Positions 1 through 8,346 of a DNA stretch of 13,494 nucleotides are shown here, in pieces (positions within the stretch are counted from its first letter, which is position 1; every line of letters begins with the position of its first letter). Source of the stretch: JBDHUX01 sp039809405 (GTDB taxonomy: Bacteria > Patescibacteriota > Gracilibacteria > Absconditabacterales > Absconditicoccaceae). Under the pieces are notes generated by a model. It saw nothing but the letters and a program-made list of their open reading frames with translations, was not told the origin of the DNA and ran no database searches. A program made the position numbers and the translations under genes. Location of the stretch: NCBI GenBank assembly GCA_039809405.1, contig JBDHUX010000021.1, forward strand, positions 1 to 13,494, written 5' to 3'.

Positions 1-444
1 TATCTCTGCTATATATCTATCTGTCTCAAATGTGTATATCTTTATATTTCCACTGATTTTATTTTTATTTTTTATATGTCCAAATATAGTCTTGATATCG
101 CTTACTCATCGAGTATTTGGTAACATGACTCATCAGGTATCACCATTGGTCTGCTGGACTGCGATACCATATCTGTTGGAGTCTATGCTCTCTAGCTTGG
201 AGTAGTCAGTCAGCTCTTGTAAATTTTTTACTATATCGTAAACCATTTTTTTTGCTCATTTTAACTTATTGAAGAAGTTATTGTAAAATATATCTATGAT
301 CTGATTTATAGTCTTGTCTGTATGGACTATTCCTTTTGAAAATATCAACTTATTTTCCCCATCAAAAAACGAGAAAAATATACCTTTCATAGCGATTAGT
401 TTTATATTTTTGCTTACTGCTTGTTGGATTGTTTCTATAGTCAT
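1..444 (-). CDS. AMMECR1-like domain protein, C-terminus cut by window edge
   Basis: 148 codons are visible from ATG at 444; the reading frame leaves the window at base 1 without a stop. TGA is read as Gly at residues 63, 104 and 105 among others. The C-terminal half resembles the AMMECR1 family: a Tyr-Asp-Ile-Val strand, a Leu-Glu-Ser..Asn-Arg-Tyr-Gly-Ile stretch (about 84-95), then Gly-Val-Met-Leu-Pro-Asn-Thr-Arg-Gly-Val (105-114) where the family has its Gly-x-LLLP motif, and a terminal Ile-Tyr-Thr-Phe-Glu strand. The AMMECR1 hallmark RGCIG is not present; residues 33-40 (LIFSKGIV) sit where it would be expected. The family's biochemical role is unsettled. An in-frame TAG at 460-462 leaves 444 as the only ATG start. 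The gene lies 49 bases downstream of the 729-residue unknown gene on the same strand, so co-transcription is likely. Family assignment is by eye from C-terminal motifs. Confidence 0.6.
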
Positions 445-493
445 CTTATCTTCATATAACTAAAATATAGTAATTATCTATTATAGTCTGATC

Positions 494-2683
494 TTATATC
501 TTTGGGATGATATACCTTTTGTTGTAGTGACTTACATTTTTCAAAAATCATCTAAATCGTAGCATGTCTTCTCACTTGAGTGGAGCAAGAGTATTCTTAT
601 CTTTGGATATATAAAGTATCCAGCAATCTGCTCATACATCTAGGAAGTACTTGTTGTCATCTATCTCTATCCAAGCTTCTAGTACTTCTTTATAGTTGGT
701 ATATATATCGTATATGATATCTGTCATATCTTCTACATAATCAATTCACAAAAATAGTACCTCTGTTATATATATGTTTATGAGTGTATCAAGTTTGTAA
801 TCACTTTTTTTACTTTTTTGCTTTGAGATGATATTTTGCAGTAGCAACAAAAAACCAAATATACTCTCTTTCAAGTTTGCAAGGATTCCATAAATCCCTG
901 TAACGCCTATATTGTTTGATATTTTCAATGATAACATCCTTTGTAGTGTATCTTTGTATATCCAAAAATCCAGCGTGTACATATTTTCTTTTAGATTTCT
1001 ATATTCTTTTTCTCATATGCTGTAGTCGCCAGTTATATTGTCTTTGGTATACAATGCATCCATAATAATAGTCGATCAGACTATATCATCAATAGGTTTA
1101 TAATATAACTCCAGCATATCTTGCTGGACATACCTTGATATAGTAGCACCAAATTGCTCTTTGAATCGATTTAATATATCTTTCTTGTGCATATTTATCT
1201 TGATATCTTTGGTGTTTATGTTTTGCAGTAGTATACATATATTTGACTCATCAAGTAGTTTTATGATATAAGGATTTTCATAAACTTCCTTGTTGTCGAT
1301 CACCTGTGGCAATACAAAATTCAATTTCCCAGATCTAACTCAGTCGTATATCATATGGTGATAAAGGGCACTTTTGCCGTATAAGAAAAGATACTGCTGA
1401 TAGTACTTTATAGATCATCTTCATATACTATGTGCATTACTTAGTATATTTTTCATAAGATGATTTTTAAATAATCTGATATAATTATTGTCAGCTCTGT
1501 TTGTCCATAGTCAAGTAGTGAAACTTATATAAAAATTTAACATCCTATCCATAAGCATTCACTCTTTTTTTATAGACTCTGGTATCTGTAGTTGCTCATC
1601 TCAGTCGTTTATAGAAGATATCATCTCTTCTATATCTTGATTTTTTGGATCCATTTTGCTAAACTTGAAGTAGGATAGTTGCTTAACTCCATCAAAAAAT
1701 CATTTTTTATAAAGTCTATGATCCATTGTGTAGTCTATAAATTCACTAAGTTTTGATCCATCTACCAAAAAAGATTTAAGATACTCTTGAAGTATCTTGT
1801 GATCAAATACCTTAGATAGTATATGATCTCAGACCGAAAAAGCATCACCTCGATTGAAAAATATCCTTACCAATATCTCTACTGGTAGTACATGATCAGC
1901 TATATTTTGCTCTATTGGTAGGGCTTCTGGTAATTTTGTCGTGATATTACTATTTTTTAAAAATTGATCAAAATCTTTTGTAAACTTAACTTTTTGTGAT
2001 TCTTCGTAAAATAACCATTGATAAAACTGTTTTTGATCTGTTTCATTATCAATATATAATCCAGCAAATCTTTTGTATAGATAGTATAGCGCAAATAGAC
2101 TTTCTGTTTTCTTTGATAGTATCTCTTTTTTTATATTTGGGAGGTCTTTGAGATAAGTTTTACTATTTATCTTTGTGACTTCTGCATATTGGCTAAAGAA
2201 TAACTCTACAAACCAATTAAAATTATCTTGATCATCTTGATATGGAAATACTTTTATCCTTGATGCAAATATATACATAAGTATATTTATAGTGAAGATC
2301 ATATTCATAAAAAGATTTTGTCCACTTTTGTTATTTTGGAAACTACTAAGTAAGTAGTATCATATAGCTATACTTACTGCATTGATCACATTTGATGGAT
2401 TATAAAACTTATATCCATTTAAGCACGCACTTATGCAGTATCCGTAGTACATTTCTATATCTTTTGGTTTTATATTTACTTGATTTCCAAATCATATCTT
2501 GATCTCTACTGATTCGAGTCATATATCAAAAAGATTTAACTTATAGTTTTCTACCATCCTTTTGGTAATGATAGTAAAAAATTCCTTAGCTTTTACTAAC
2601 GACAAGAAAACATTTGCTGGTCAGAAATTACCTGCGAAATGCTCTGGAAACATAGATAGTAGAAGTTTTTTGAAAAGTGTCAT
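494..2683 (-). CDS. 729-residue protein of unknown function
   Basis: One uninterrupted frame runs from ATG 2683 to TAA 494 when TGA is glycine; it contains about 18 in-frame TGA codons, so standard-code reading shatters it. An in-frame TAA at 2693-2695 fixes the start region. I do not recognise a family. The composition is rich in Ile, Lys, Asn, Tyr and Asp, with many amphipathic helix-like stretches. Residues about 99-140 are the most hydrophobic part (VINAVSIAIGYYLLSS, then MNMIFTINILMYIFA) and could form one or two membrane segments. A second hydrophobic patch (GFLLLLQNII) lies around residues 600-610. No signal peptide, Walker motif, zinc site or catalytic signature is visible. It is followed closely by the AMMECR1-like gene and is divergent from the tRNA-Lys side. 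The length without obvious repeats suggests a multi-domain, helix-rich protein restricted to this lineage. Confidence 0.85.
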
Positions 2684-2720
2684 AGATATGATTTACAACT
2701 AATTTAACCAATCATTATTA

Positions 2721-2759
2721 TTTTACATTTGTTTTACATTAATTTTATATTTTAATGTA
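2721..2759. repeat. Direct repeat plus 8-bp inverted repeat upstream of the 729-residue gene
   Basis: TTTTACATT occurs at 2721-2729 and again at 2732-2740. TACATTAA at 2735-2742 is mirrored perfectly by TTAATGTA at 2752-2759 with nine bases between. The element lies 38-76 bases upstream of the ATG at 2683 and could be an operator, but low-complexity AT sequence makes chance likely. Confidence 0.3.
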
Positions 2760-2941
2760 TATGATTTGGATAGATGATTATTAGATATATAAAAATAAAC
2801 TGGCTTATCACAATAAATTAACTTATTTACCATCAAATGCAACAAAAAATAACTTGCATTTACAACCTATTTTGATATAGGTATAAGCTGTTATCTGACT
2901 ATATTTCTAAATTTGATAAGTTTAGCAATATTCCAATAATT

Positions 2942-2947
2942 TATAAT
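2942..2947 (+). promoter_or_regulatory. -10 box for tRNA-Lys
   Basis: A perfect TATAAT ends 16 bases before the tRNA 5' end. No good -35 hexamer at 16-18 bases spacing is visible, so this is a partial promoter call. Confidence 0.35.
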
Positions 2948-2963
2948 ATGATATGTTTTTTAT

Positions 2964-3036
2964 GGGTTTGTAGCTCAGCTGGTAGAGCAGAGGACTCTTA
3001 ATCCTTTGGTCCAGGGTTCGAATCCCTGCAAGCCTA
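2964..3036 (+). tRNA. tRNA-Lys (anticodon CTT)
   Basis: A complete 73-base cloverleaf. Acceptor arm GGGTTTG pairs with CAAGCCT with two G-U wobbles; the D arm is GCTC/GAGC; the anticodon stem GAGGA/TCCTT encloses the loop CTCTTAA, giving anticodon CTT, which reads the lysine codon AAG; the T arm is CAGGG-TTCGAAT-CCCTG. The discriminator base is A. The 3' CCA is not encoded and must be added after transcription. It is not the UCA-anticodon glycine tRNA that the recoded UGA needs. Confidence 0.97.
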
Positions 3037-3108
3037 ATTCTAAATCGATCTTATTGCATTTTACTTATAAAATAATATATTAGTTAATTTCATCATATCC
3101 AATCTATT

Positions 3109-3522
3109 ATGCAAAATATATCCAAAAGTATATTTCATACGATATCATTAATTAAATTATTAGTTGGTCTTGTGGTATGCTTTTTAGTATATAGTTATAT
3201 TAATCCATTTGAGGATCCAGCTTCTGGTGTAACTATATGACTTATAGGTATTTTATTTGTTGTCTGGTGACTATTTTACTTTATATTTTATACGATACTT
3301 TATCATTCATCAGATAAAAAATTACATATCATATCTAGACAAAGTTATGTAGCATCACTTATTGTTTCTGTATATTTTACAGTAAATTTTTTACTAATTA
3401 TATTAGAATTGTGGTCTTATATCAATGGTCTAATTATACTTATAATATTTCTAAGTGTCTTTGCTATATTATTTGCTGTTAGCAAAGATAAGGATGATAT
3501 GATGAATATCGATCATATTTAA
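3109..3522 (+). CDS. Small four-helix membrane protein, unknown function
   Basis: ATG 3109 to TAA 3520-3522 gives 137 residues, with two in-frame TGA glycines. Hydrophobic segments at about residues 14-31, 42-64, 79-102 and 103-124 predict four membrane helices. A short charged loop lies between helices 2 and 3 (HSSDKKLH), and the C-terminal tail is acidic (KDKDDMMNIDHI). No known family is recognised and no catalytic motif is visible. The tRNA ends 72 bases upstream and frr starts 109 bases downstream, probably from its own promoter. The protein is too short and hydrophobic for a confident functional guess. Confidence 0.8.
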
Positions 3523-3542
3523 ATATATTTAAATTTAATCTT

Positions 3543-3570
3543 TTAACAAATTATTAAATCAGATTATATT
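3543..3570 (+). promoter_or_regulatory. Probable promoter of the frr cluster
   Basis: TTAACA (3543-3548), a 16-base spacer, then TATATT (3565-3570). Each hexamer matches the sigma-70 consensus at five of six positions. The ATG of frr lies 61 bases beyond the -10 box. AT-rich background lowers the certainty. Confidence 0.35.
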
Positions 3571-3631
3571 ATAATATCAAATCTTTATATACACTTAAAA
3601 TTTAAATAATTTAAAAAACTATAAAACGATC

Positions 3632-4186
3632 ATGGATTTTAACAAATTTGAAAGAGATCTCGATAAAGCATTGCATTATCTTGAAGAACAATTTACGTGA
3701 CTTCAGGTATGAAGAGCCAATCCTAGAGTACTTGAGAACTTGGATGTATTTGTGCCAAGTTATGGGTCCAATATGAAGATATCATCACTTGCGACTGTGG
3801 GAACTATGGACGCACAAACCTTGAAGATAGAAGCTTGGGATAAAGCAGTTTTGTCATCTATAGAAAAAGGCATCATAGACTCAAATATTTGATTGACACC
3901 CACCAATCAATGAACCTATCTTATGATTAAATTCCCAATACCAACAACAGAGAGAAGGCAAGAATTACAAAAGATGGCTAGTAAGTATGGTGAAGAAGCT
4001 AAGATTTCCATAAGAAATGCAAGGCATGATAGTCTAGCTTCTATAAAAAGACAACTTGATGCAAAAGAGATAAGTGAAAACGATAAATGATCTTGGGAGA
4101 AGAGAATAGATGATATAGTAAAAGATTACAATAAAAGGATAGATACGGAAGTCAAAAACAAACAAGATGATATCATGAAGGTATAA
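3632..4186 (+). CDS. frr: Ribosome recycling factor
   Basis: 184 residues (ATG 3632, TAA 4184-4186), the normal length of RRF, which with EF-G splits the post-termination ribosome. The family's N-terminal core is present: Gly-Arg-Ala-Asn-Pro (27-31) after an N-terminal helix. The middle domain carries the conserved Asn-Ile-Gly-Leu-Thr-Pro-Thr-Asn-Gln-Gly (85-94), equivalent to DLGLNPNSAG of E. coli. Then come the PIPTTERRQEL segment, RNARHD, and the KEISENDK helix near the C-terminus. Glycines 23, 27, 87, 94 and 153 are all TGA, and four of these align with glycines of ordinary RRFs, so this gene is direct proof of recoding. It opens a same-strand cluster with the PAP2 gene (41 bases downstream) and nusB. 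No Shine-Dalgarno sequence is visible. Confidence 0.97.
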
Positions 4187-4227
4187 TAATTTTATTGTAT
4201 GTATATCAATATTATTTTAAACACAAA

Positions 4228-4866
4228 ATGCACACTTGGACTATATACGAACCATCTTGGTGAAAGACATTTATGTTACATCTAAATAATTTAGCAAGTG
4301 TAAATAATATATCTTTTGATATGATATCTCTCTGTGCTGATGTAGTAGTATTTTTTTTTCCTATTATACTATTATCATTTTATATATATTGATATAGATA
4401 CAAACTAGATTTATACAAAAAGGGTAGTATTAAGATATTGCTTTGAATTATCATATCTATAGCAATTACGATGGTCATCCAGCAATTTATAACAAAAGAT
4501 AGACCTGAGACTTTGCCATGACTCCAACTTATATTGGCCCATGTACCTACTATGTCGTTTCCGTCAGATCATGCTACTGTATGATTTGCAATGTCGGTTG
4601 GTACTATATTTTTTGGTTCTATATTAAAAAAATACTTAAACAATAACAAGGTCTATTATTTATCAATTGTATTACTTATACTGGTGATACTAATGGTACT
4701 GAGTAGGGTAGCTGTTGCAGTTCACTGGACGACAGATATTATAGCTTGATCTATTGTATGAATATTATGAGCTTACATAAGTTATAGACTTAAATTATTT
4801 GATAAAATATCTTATCTAATATCTAATACTATAGATAAAATACTTTCTATATTTTGGAAGGTATAG
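4228..4866 (+). CDS. PAP2-family phosphatase, probable undecaprenyl-diphosphatase (BcrC type)
   Basis: 212 residues (ATG 4228, TAG 4864-4866). All three PAP2 phosphatase signatures are visible: Lys90-Asp-Arg92-Pro93, Pro112-Ser113-Asp-His115-Ala-Thr, and Ser159-Arg160-(x5)-His166-(x3)-Asp170. His166 is the expected nucleophile and His115 the expected acid. The Pro-Ser-Asp-His form of motif 2 is typical of BcrC-like enzymes, which dephosphorylate undecaprenyl diphosphate to recycle the lipid carrier of peptidoglycan synthesis. About five hydrophobic helices flank the motifs, placing the active site at the outer membrane face. Eight of about eleven glycines are TGA. The gene sits between frr and nusB with short gaps (41 and 51 bases), suggesting one transcript. 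A general lipid phosphatase (PgpB-like) is the alternative. Confidence 0.9.
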
Positions 4867-4917
4867 AAATATGCATACTTAATGAACTTACTTTACTGAT
4901 ATTACTATATGTAATTT

Positions 4918-5493
4918 ATGTCTAAAATAATAAGATCCCATACTAGGAAAGTGGTATTTGGTTATATATATATGAAGATATTTGGTCTTATGTATAATCA
5001 GATGCAAGATAATTTTATCAAACCTATACCCGAAGAGATATATTTTGAAGAGGATGATAGAGAATTTTTATCACATTTAGTAACTCCGCTCGATATAGAT
5101 ACTACAGATACATTTAGATACAATTTTGATGATCTAGATAGAGATATGTCATTTATCTGTAATTGATTCCACGTTGATATAGATAATCTAGATCAAGAAT
5201 TTATGAGTAATATACTTGCTTGATTGGATAGTTGATACAAAGACATAGAAACTATACTCAAACCTTTTCTGATGCAATTTGATTATCAAGATATGGATAT
5301 GGTTAAACAGTCCCTGTTGTTACTTGCCTATTTAGAACACAAACACATCAAAACAGCACCAACTATTATCATCAATGAAGCAGTCGAACTTGCTAAACTT
5401 TATTGATCTCCAGATGTTTATAAAATGATTAATGGAGTGTTACATAATTACTTAAAATCTATAAATACAATATCTTCAGATATGTCAATCTAA
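4918..5493 (+). CDS. nusB: Transcription antitermination factor NusB
   Basis: 191 residues (ATG 4918, TAA 5491-5493); the codon just before the ATG is TAA, which fixes the start. The N-terminal helix SHTRKVVFGYIYMKIFGL fits the NusB opening helix that binds boxA RNA. The C-terminal half has the family hallmark Ile-Asn-Glu-Ala-Val-Glu-Leu-Ala-Lys (152-160) followed by Tyr-Gly-Ser-Pro-Asp and Ile-Asn-Gly-Val-Leu (about 164-180). NusB with NusE/S10 supports antitermination, mainly of rRNA operons. The protein is longer than the usual 130-150 residues because of an acidic insert at about 35-85. Four in-frame TGA codons are read as Gly; under the standard code it would end at residue 82 and lose the diagnostic C-terminus. 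It is the last gene of the frr-PAP2-nusB cluster. Confidence 0.9.
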
Positions 5494-5553
5494 GATTAAA
5501 TTTTTACTTGACCTATCTATCAGTATGATTAGTGTACAATTACTTATGTGACA

Positions 5554-5581
5554 TTGTGATATTGTATGATTATTATATAAA
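5554..5581 (+). promoter_or_regulatory. Possible promoter of the standard-code-like membrane gene
   Basis: TTGTGA (5554-5559), a 16-base spacer, TATAAA (5576-5581). The -10 matches five of six positions and the -35 four of six. The ATG at 5614 is 33 bases beyond the -10 box. Plausible position, moderate sequence quality. Confidence 0.35.
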
Positions 5582-5654
5582 TTGAAATTATTTATATATT
5601 TACCAATATACAAATGCATAATTTAAAAAAACAAGCAGTCAGTTATTTTTATTT

Positions 5655-6137
5655 GTGGCGATAGTCTGCTGGGCGTGCATTATAGGAGCATTCCTATACT
5701 TATGGATTATGATTTTCCCCACTTTACTGTCTCATCTACCTGAATCGAGCATCCTGGTTAATGGTCCGTATTCGATCAATGACCAAATATTTTGGCAAGC
5801 TATCCATCCGATCACAGTATTTTTTTCTATGTTAGCACTTATTTTTAATTGGGAAAATAAAGATAGACGTAAGTTGATTAGCGTAGCAATAGGTATTTAT
5901 ATTTTGATACTAATAGCAACATTTATATTTTTTGTACTCGAACTAATGGAGTTTTATCATAGTAATCAGAATACTCTAATAACTGCTTCTGAACGATATC
6001 ATCGTGGACAAGTGTGGTCACGTTTGAATGTAGTAAGAGGTCTATTTATGTCGTTTGGATTCCTTCTGTTATTGATTGCTCTCACAAAAGACCATACGAA
6101 TCACGATAACCAACTGGAGAGCGGTAGTCAATTGTAA
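5655..6137 (+). CDS. Four-helix membrane protein, DUF1772-like, with no TGA codons
   Basis: From GTG 5655 to TAA 6135-6137 it encodes 160 residues with membrane helices at about 1-25, 48-65, 73-96 and 128-147. The pattern of a His-Pro at the start of helix 2 and Trp-Ser-Arg-Leu-Asn-Val-Val-Arg before helix 4 resembles the DUF1772 (anthrone-oxygenase-like) group; function unknown. All seven glycines are GGA or GGT and none is TGA, whereas neighbours use TGA for about half or more. Arginine uses CGT/CGA as often as AGA, again unlike neighbours. Both point to transfer from a standard-code donor. The start is uncertain: an ATG at 5614 lies in another frame and is joined to this one only by a -1 slip, or one extra A, at the A7 run 5625-5631. 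That would give 174 residues beginning MHNLKKTSSQLFLF. Confidence 0.75.
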   Translation: MAIVCWACIIGAFLYLWIMIFPTLLSHLPESSILVNGPYSINDQIFWQAIHPITVFFSMLALIFNWENKDRRKLISVAIGIYILILIATFIFFVLELMEFYHSNQNTLITASERYHRGQVWSRLNVVRGLFMSFGFLLLLIALTKDHTNHDNQLESGSQL

Positions 6138-6414
6138 TCAAATAATTTTTCAACTAATATTATCACACCAATTTATATAATTCACGGTAATTTTGTGGGG
6201 ATATATCCTTATTATTTCTGTAAATATTTTTTTATTTTGAGTAGATATAGATACAGCTCCTATAGTTAAGTTTATATAGATTTGAATATAATCAAATATA
6301 TGATGTTTTGTTTTCATATATAGATCAATTTGTTTTATTATATATTTGTATTTTCCATAACACCTATGTAGTGAATTTCTATCTATACTTTGTATGTAGA
6401 TATTCTTACTTGAT

Positions 6415-6444
6415 AAATATACAATTTATTTGTATATTTTTTTT
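6415..6444 (+). terminator. Rho-independent terminator
   Basis: AAATATACAA (6415-6424) pairs perfectly with TTGTATATTT (6430-6439) across a five-base loop TTTAT, followed by five more T residues. A ten-pair stem with a T tract is a typical intrinsic terminator apart from its AT-rich stem. It works in the plus direction and insulates the surface-protein promoter from upstream transcription. Confidence 0.7.
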
Positions 6445-6449
6445 GATTA

Positions 6450-6500
6450 TGTCAAATCTATATTAATAATTATAGATTATTATATAATTGATATTTGACA
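6450..6500. repeat. Inverted repeat overlapping the -35 box
   Basis: TGTCAAAT (6450-6457) and ATTTGACA (6493-6500) are perfect 8-base inverted copies, 35 bases apart. The right copy contains the TTGACA -35 hexamer of the downstream promoter, so a protein binding both arms could control it. Chance occurrence is possible. Confidence 0.4.
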
Positions 6501-6523
6501 GATTCCTTATTTTTGATTATAAT
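6495..6523 (+). promoter_or_regulatory. Perfect consensus sigma-70 promoter
   Basis: TTGACA (6495-6500), exactly 17 bases, TATAAT (6518-6523). Both hexamers and the spacing equal the consensus, predicting strong expression of the surface protein whose ATG is 37 bases beyond the -10 box. Confidence 0.8.
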
Positions 6524-6560
6524 TATCTGATATTATAAATTTAATTTATAAAGTAATAAT

Positions 6561-8240
6561 ATGTCTAGGCAAAAAAAGCTATATCTATTGTTGATCATTT
6601 CGTGATTGTTGTGCATATCTCATATTATATATGCAGAAAGTACTGATCGTTATATTATAGAACTTTCAAATAATCCAATACAGGCAAATGAAGCAGTAGA
6701 TGTTACCATTAAAGCAGTGGACAAGGATGGCAATACGATCTCGTCTTATGTGTGAGACGCATTACTTGAAATAGAGTGATTAACAGATAGTGATGTTACA
6801 TACCCAAATAATGGTATAGTAAGCTTTGTAGCATCTGATCAGTGAGAAAAAAGATTTAATAAATGACTCATTGTAAAAAAAGAATGAGATTATAAACTTA
6901 CAGTTAGAGGAATACTTGACGATTATGAAGGTAGCACGAGTATTACTATAAATAAATGATCTTCTGACAATGATGTTTCAGGCGTAATTATTTCATCGCC
7001 TGTAGAGTCTGGTATAGAATCAAATTCTAATGTAAATATAGTTTGAACTGCAAAGGAATTTCCCAATAGTCCATTTAAATTATTTGTAGATGGCAAAGAG
7101 AGCACGCCTTCAAACACAAATGAAGATGGTAACTTTAGTCTTTATACTGATACTTTATCTAATGGCGATCATACTGTGCAGATAAAGATATTTAATTCAT
7201 CCGATGATATTGTAGCCAAATCTGATGAAATTAGTTTTCAAGTTCAACAATCTACGTGACCATCTTTCAAGTCTATATCAGTATCTCCATCAAGCTGAAC
7301 TAAAGAAAACGATAGAATAGATGTAACAGTAAACACCAATGACGAAACTAGAGTTGTAGAACTAATAATCTGATCAAATAGTTTTTTTATGGAAAAAGTA
7401 AGTGATTGAAAATTTACTAAAAGTTTAAAAATTAACAAGAATGGCACATATGATATAGATCTTAAATTGTCTTCTGACAATGGCAATAAAACATTTACAA
7501 AAGTTGAAACTATAACTATATTACCTTCTTCTTTTGCTAATAACCAAGATGTAGATTTTGATAGCACCTTCCTTATAAAGAACCTAAAATATACATACCT
7601 AAAAGATTCAAAAAAATACAACCTTACTTGGAATTATGAATGAGATATGACTAAGTTTATGGTATTAATATGAAAAGATAGAGATAATCTTGTTCAGTCC
7701 GCTATGATTAAGGAACTCGTCAATACAAATAATTTTTCATTTGTCCCCGTAGAGACTGATAGTTATTTTGTACAAGTATATGGTGTCGATAACTCTGACA
7801 CTATAGCGGGTACTCCATCTGATATAGTTTACTTATCTGCCCCGGTAGAGTACAAAAATAGCAGTTCTACATGCATTGTAGATAGTATCAATGTAGACAC
7901 AACGAAAATATGAGATAAACATTATCTTGTATGGGATAAGATAAAGTGAGTTGATAGATATATTGTTTATAGTTCCGATAGCATCAGTAATAACATATCT
8001 ACAATGACAAAAATATGAGAAACATCACAAAATAGATTTGAATTTTACTATGACAAAAGTGCTACTAATCCTGTGTATAAGTATTATGCTGTGCAGTGAG
8101 TTTGTAATGATGGTAGATATACCAATGTAAATAGTAGTGAAAAAGTAGAAGTATGACCTATAAATATGGCTATATATGCTATATGTATATCGTTGTTTAG
8201 TTATCTTGCAATCAAACTAAGAAAAAATGCTGATATCTAA
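6561..8240 (+). CDS. Secreted, membrane-anchored surface protein with Ig/Fn3-like domains
   Basis: 559 residues (ATG 6561, TAA 8238-8240) with about twenty TGA glycines. Residues 1-25 are a signal peptide: basic start (SRQKK), hydrophobic core (LYLLLIISGLLCISHIIYA), likely cleavage after Ala. The body is rich in Ser, Thr, Asn and Asp and reads as alternating beta strands. A repeated Ig-like pattern ending in short VQI/VTVN strands covers about 27-330. A domain at about 350-430 (NLTWNYEGDMTKFMVLIGK .. SYFVQVYGVD) and another at about 445-530 (HYLVWDKIKGVDRYIVYSS .. YKYYAVQGV) look like fibronectin type III. A C-terminal helix (about 536-552, NMAIYAICISLFSYLAI) followed by KLRKNADI anchors it with the bulk outside; no LPXTG is visible. 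A perfect promoter precedes it and a terminator follows, so it is monocistronic. Adhesion or a wall/surface role is inferred. Confidence 0.85.
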
Positions 8241-8261
8241 TATATATTTATATGAAAACAA

Positions 8262-8293
8262 ATTTTAAGTTGTATGTATTTTAAGTTGTATAT
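8262..8293. repeat. 16-bp tandem repeat
   Basis: ATTTTAAGTTGTATGT (8262-8277) is followed directly by ATTTTAAGTTGTATAT (8278-8293), 15 of 16 bases identical. It sits between the surface-protein stop and the terminator; no role is evident. Confidence 0.7.
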
Positions 8294-8310
8294 TCATGTG
8301 GTCGATAATT

Positions 8311-8334
8311 TGTCTGACAATGTCAGACATTTTT
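8311..8334 (+). terminator. Rho-independent terminator of the surface-protein gene
   Basis: TGTCTGAC (8311-8318), three-base loop AAT, GTCAGACA (8322-8329), then five T residues. A perfect eight-pair stem. On the minus strand the stem is followed by AAATT rather than a T run, so it serves the plus transcript mainly and only separates the convergent glycosidase transcript weakly. Confidence 0.85.
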
Positions 8335-8346
8335 ATTATAGTAAAA

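Larger units (their letters stand above)
2684..2963. other. Non-coding divergent spacer
   Basis: 280 very AT-rich bases separate the minus-strand unknown gene from the tRNA. I see no coding frame of note. It holds the short direct and inverted repeats at 2721-2759 and a TATAAT box just before the tRNA. Both outgoing transcripts should start here. Confidence 0.6.
6138..6560. other. Long non-coding spacer with terminator, palindrome and promoter
   Basis: 423 bases without a convincing gene. A minus-strand frame 6069-6317 (82 codons) exists but overlaps the end of the upstream gene and has no family resemblance. The right half holds the hairpin terminator (6415-6444), the inverted repeat (6450-6500) and the consensus promoter (6495-6523). 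The first 280 bases could be a long 3' UTR or hide a small RNA ending at the terminator. Confidence 0.6.

Noticed and set aside
494..2683. Several separate minus-strand genes or a decayed pseudogene with many stops
   Set aside because: The pieces share one frame and are split only by TGA; reading TGA as Gly gives one intact 729-codon gene, as in all neighbours.
2721..2759. CRISPR-like or integration-site repeats near the tRNA
   Set aside because: The repeats are 8-9 bases of AT-rich sequence, occur twice only, and no copy of the tRNA 3' end or integrase gene is visible.
6069..6317. 82-codon minus-strand ORF starting MKTKHHIFDY
   Set aside because: It overlaps the 3' end of the membrane gene, shows no family resemblance and no start signal; with only two stop codons in AT-rich DNA such frames arise by chance.
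7244..7621. Minus-strand frame of 125 codons, and another at 6923-7117
   Set aside because: Both are antisense to the continuous surface-protein gene and have no protein-like features beyond hydrophobic runs caused by AT-rich complement.
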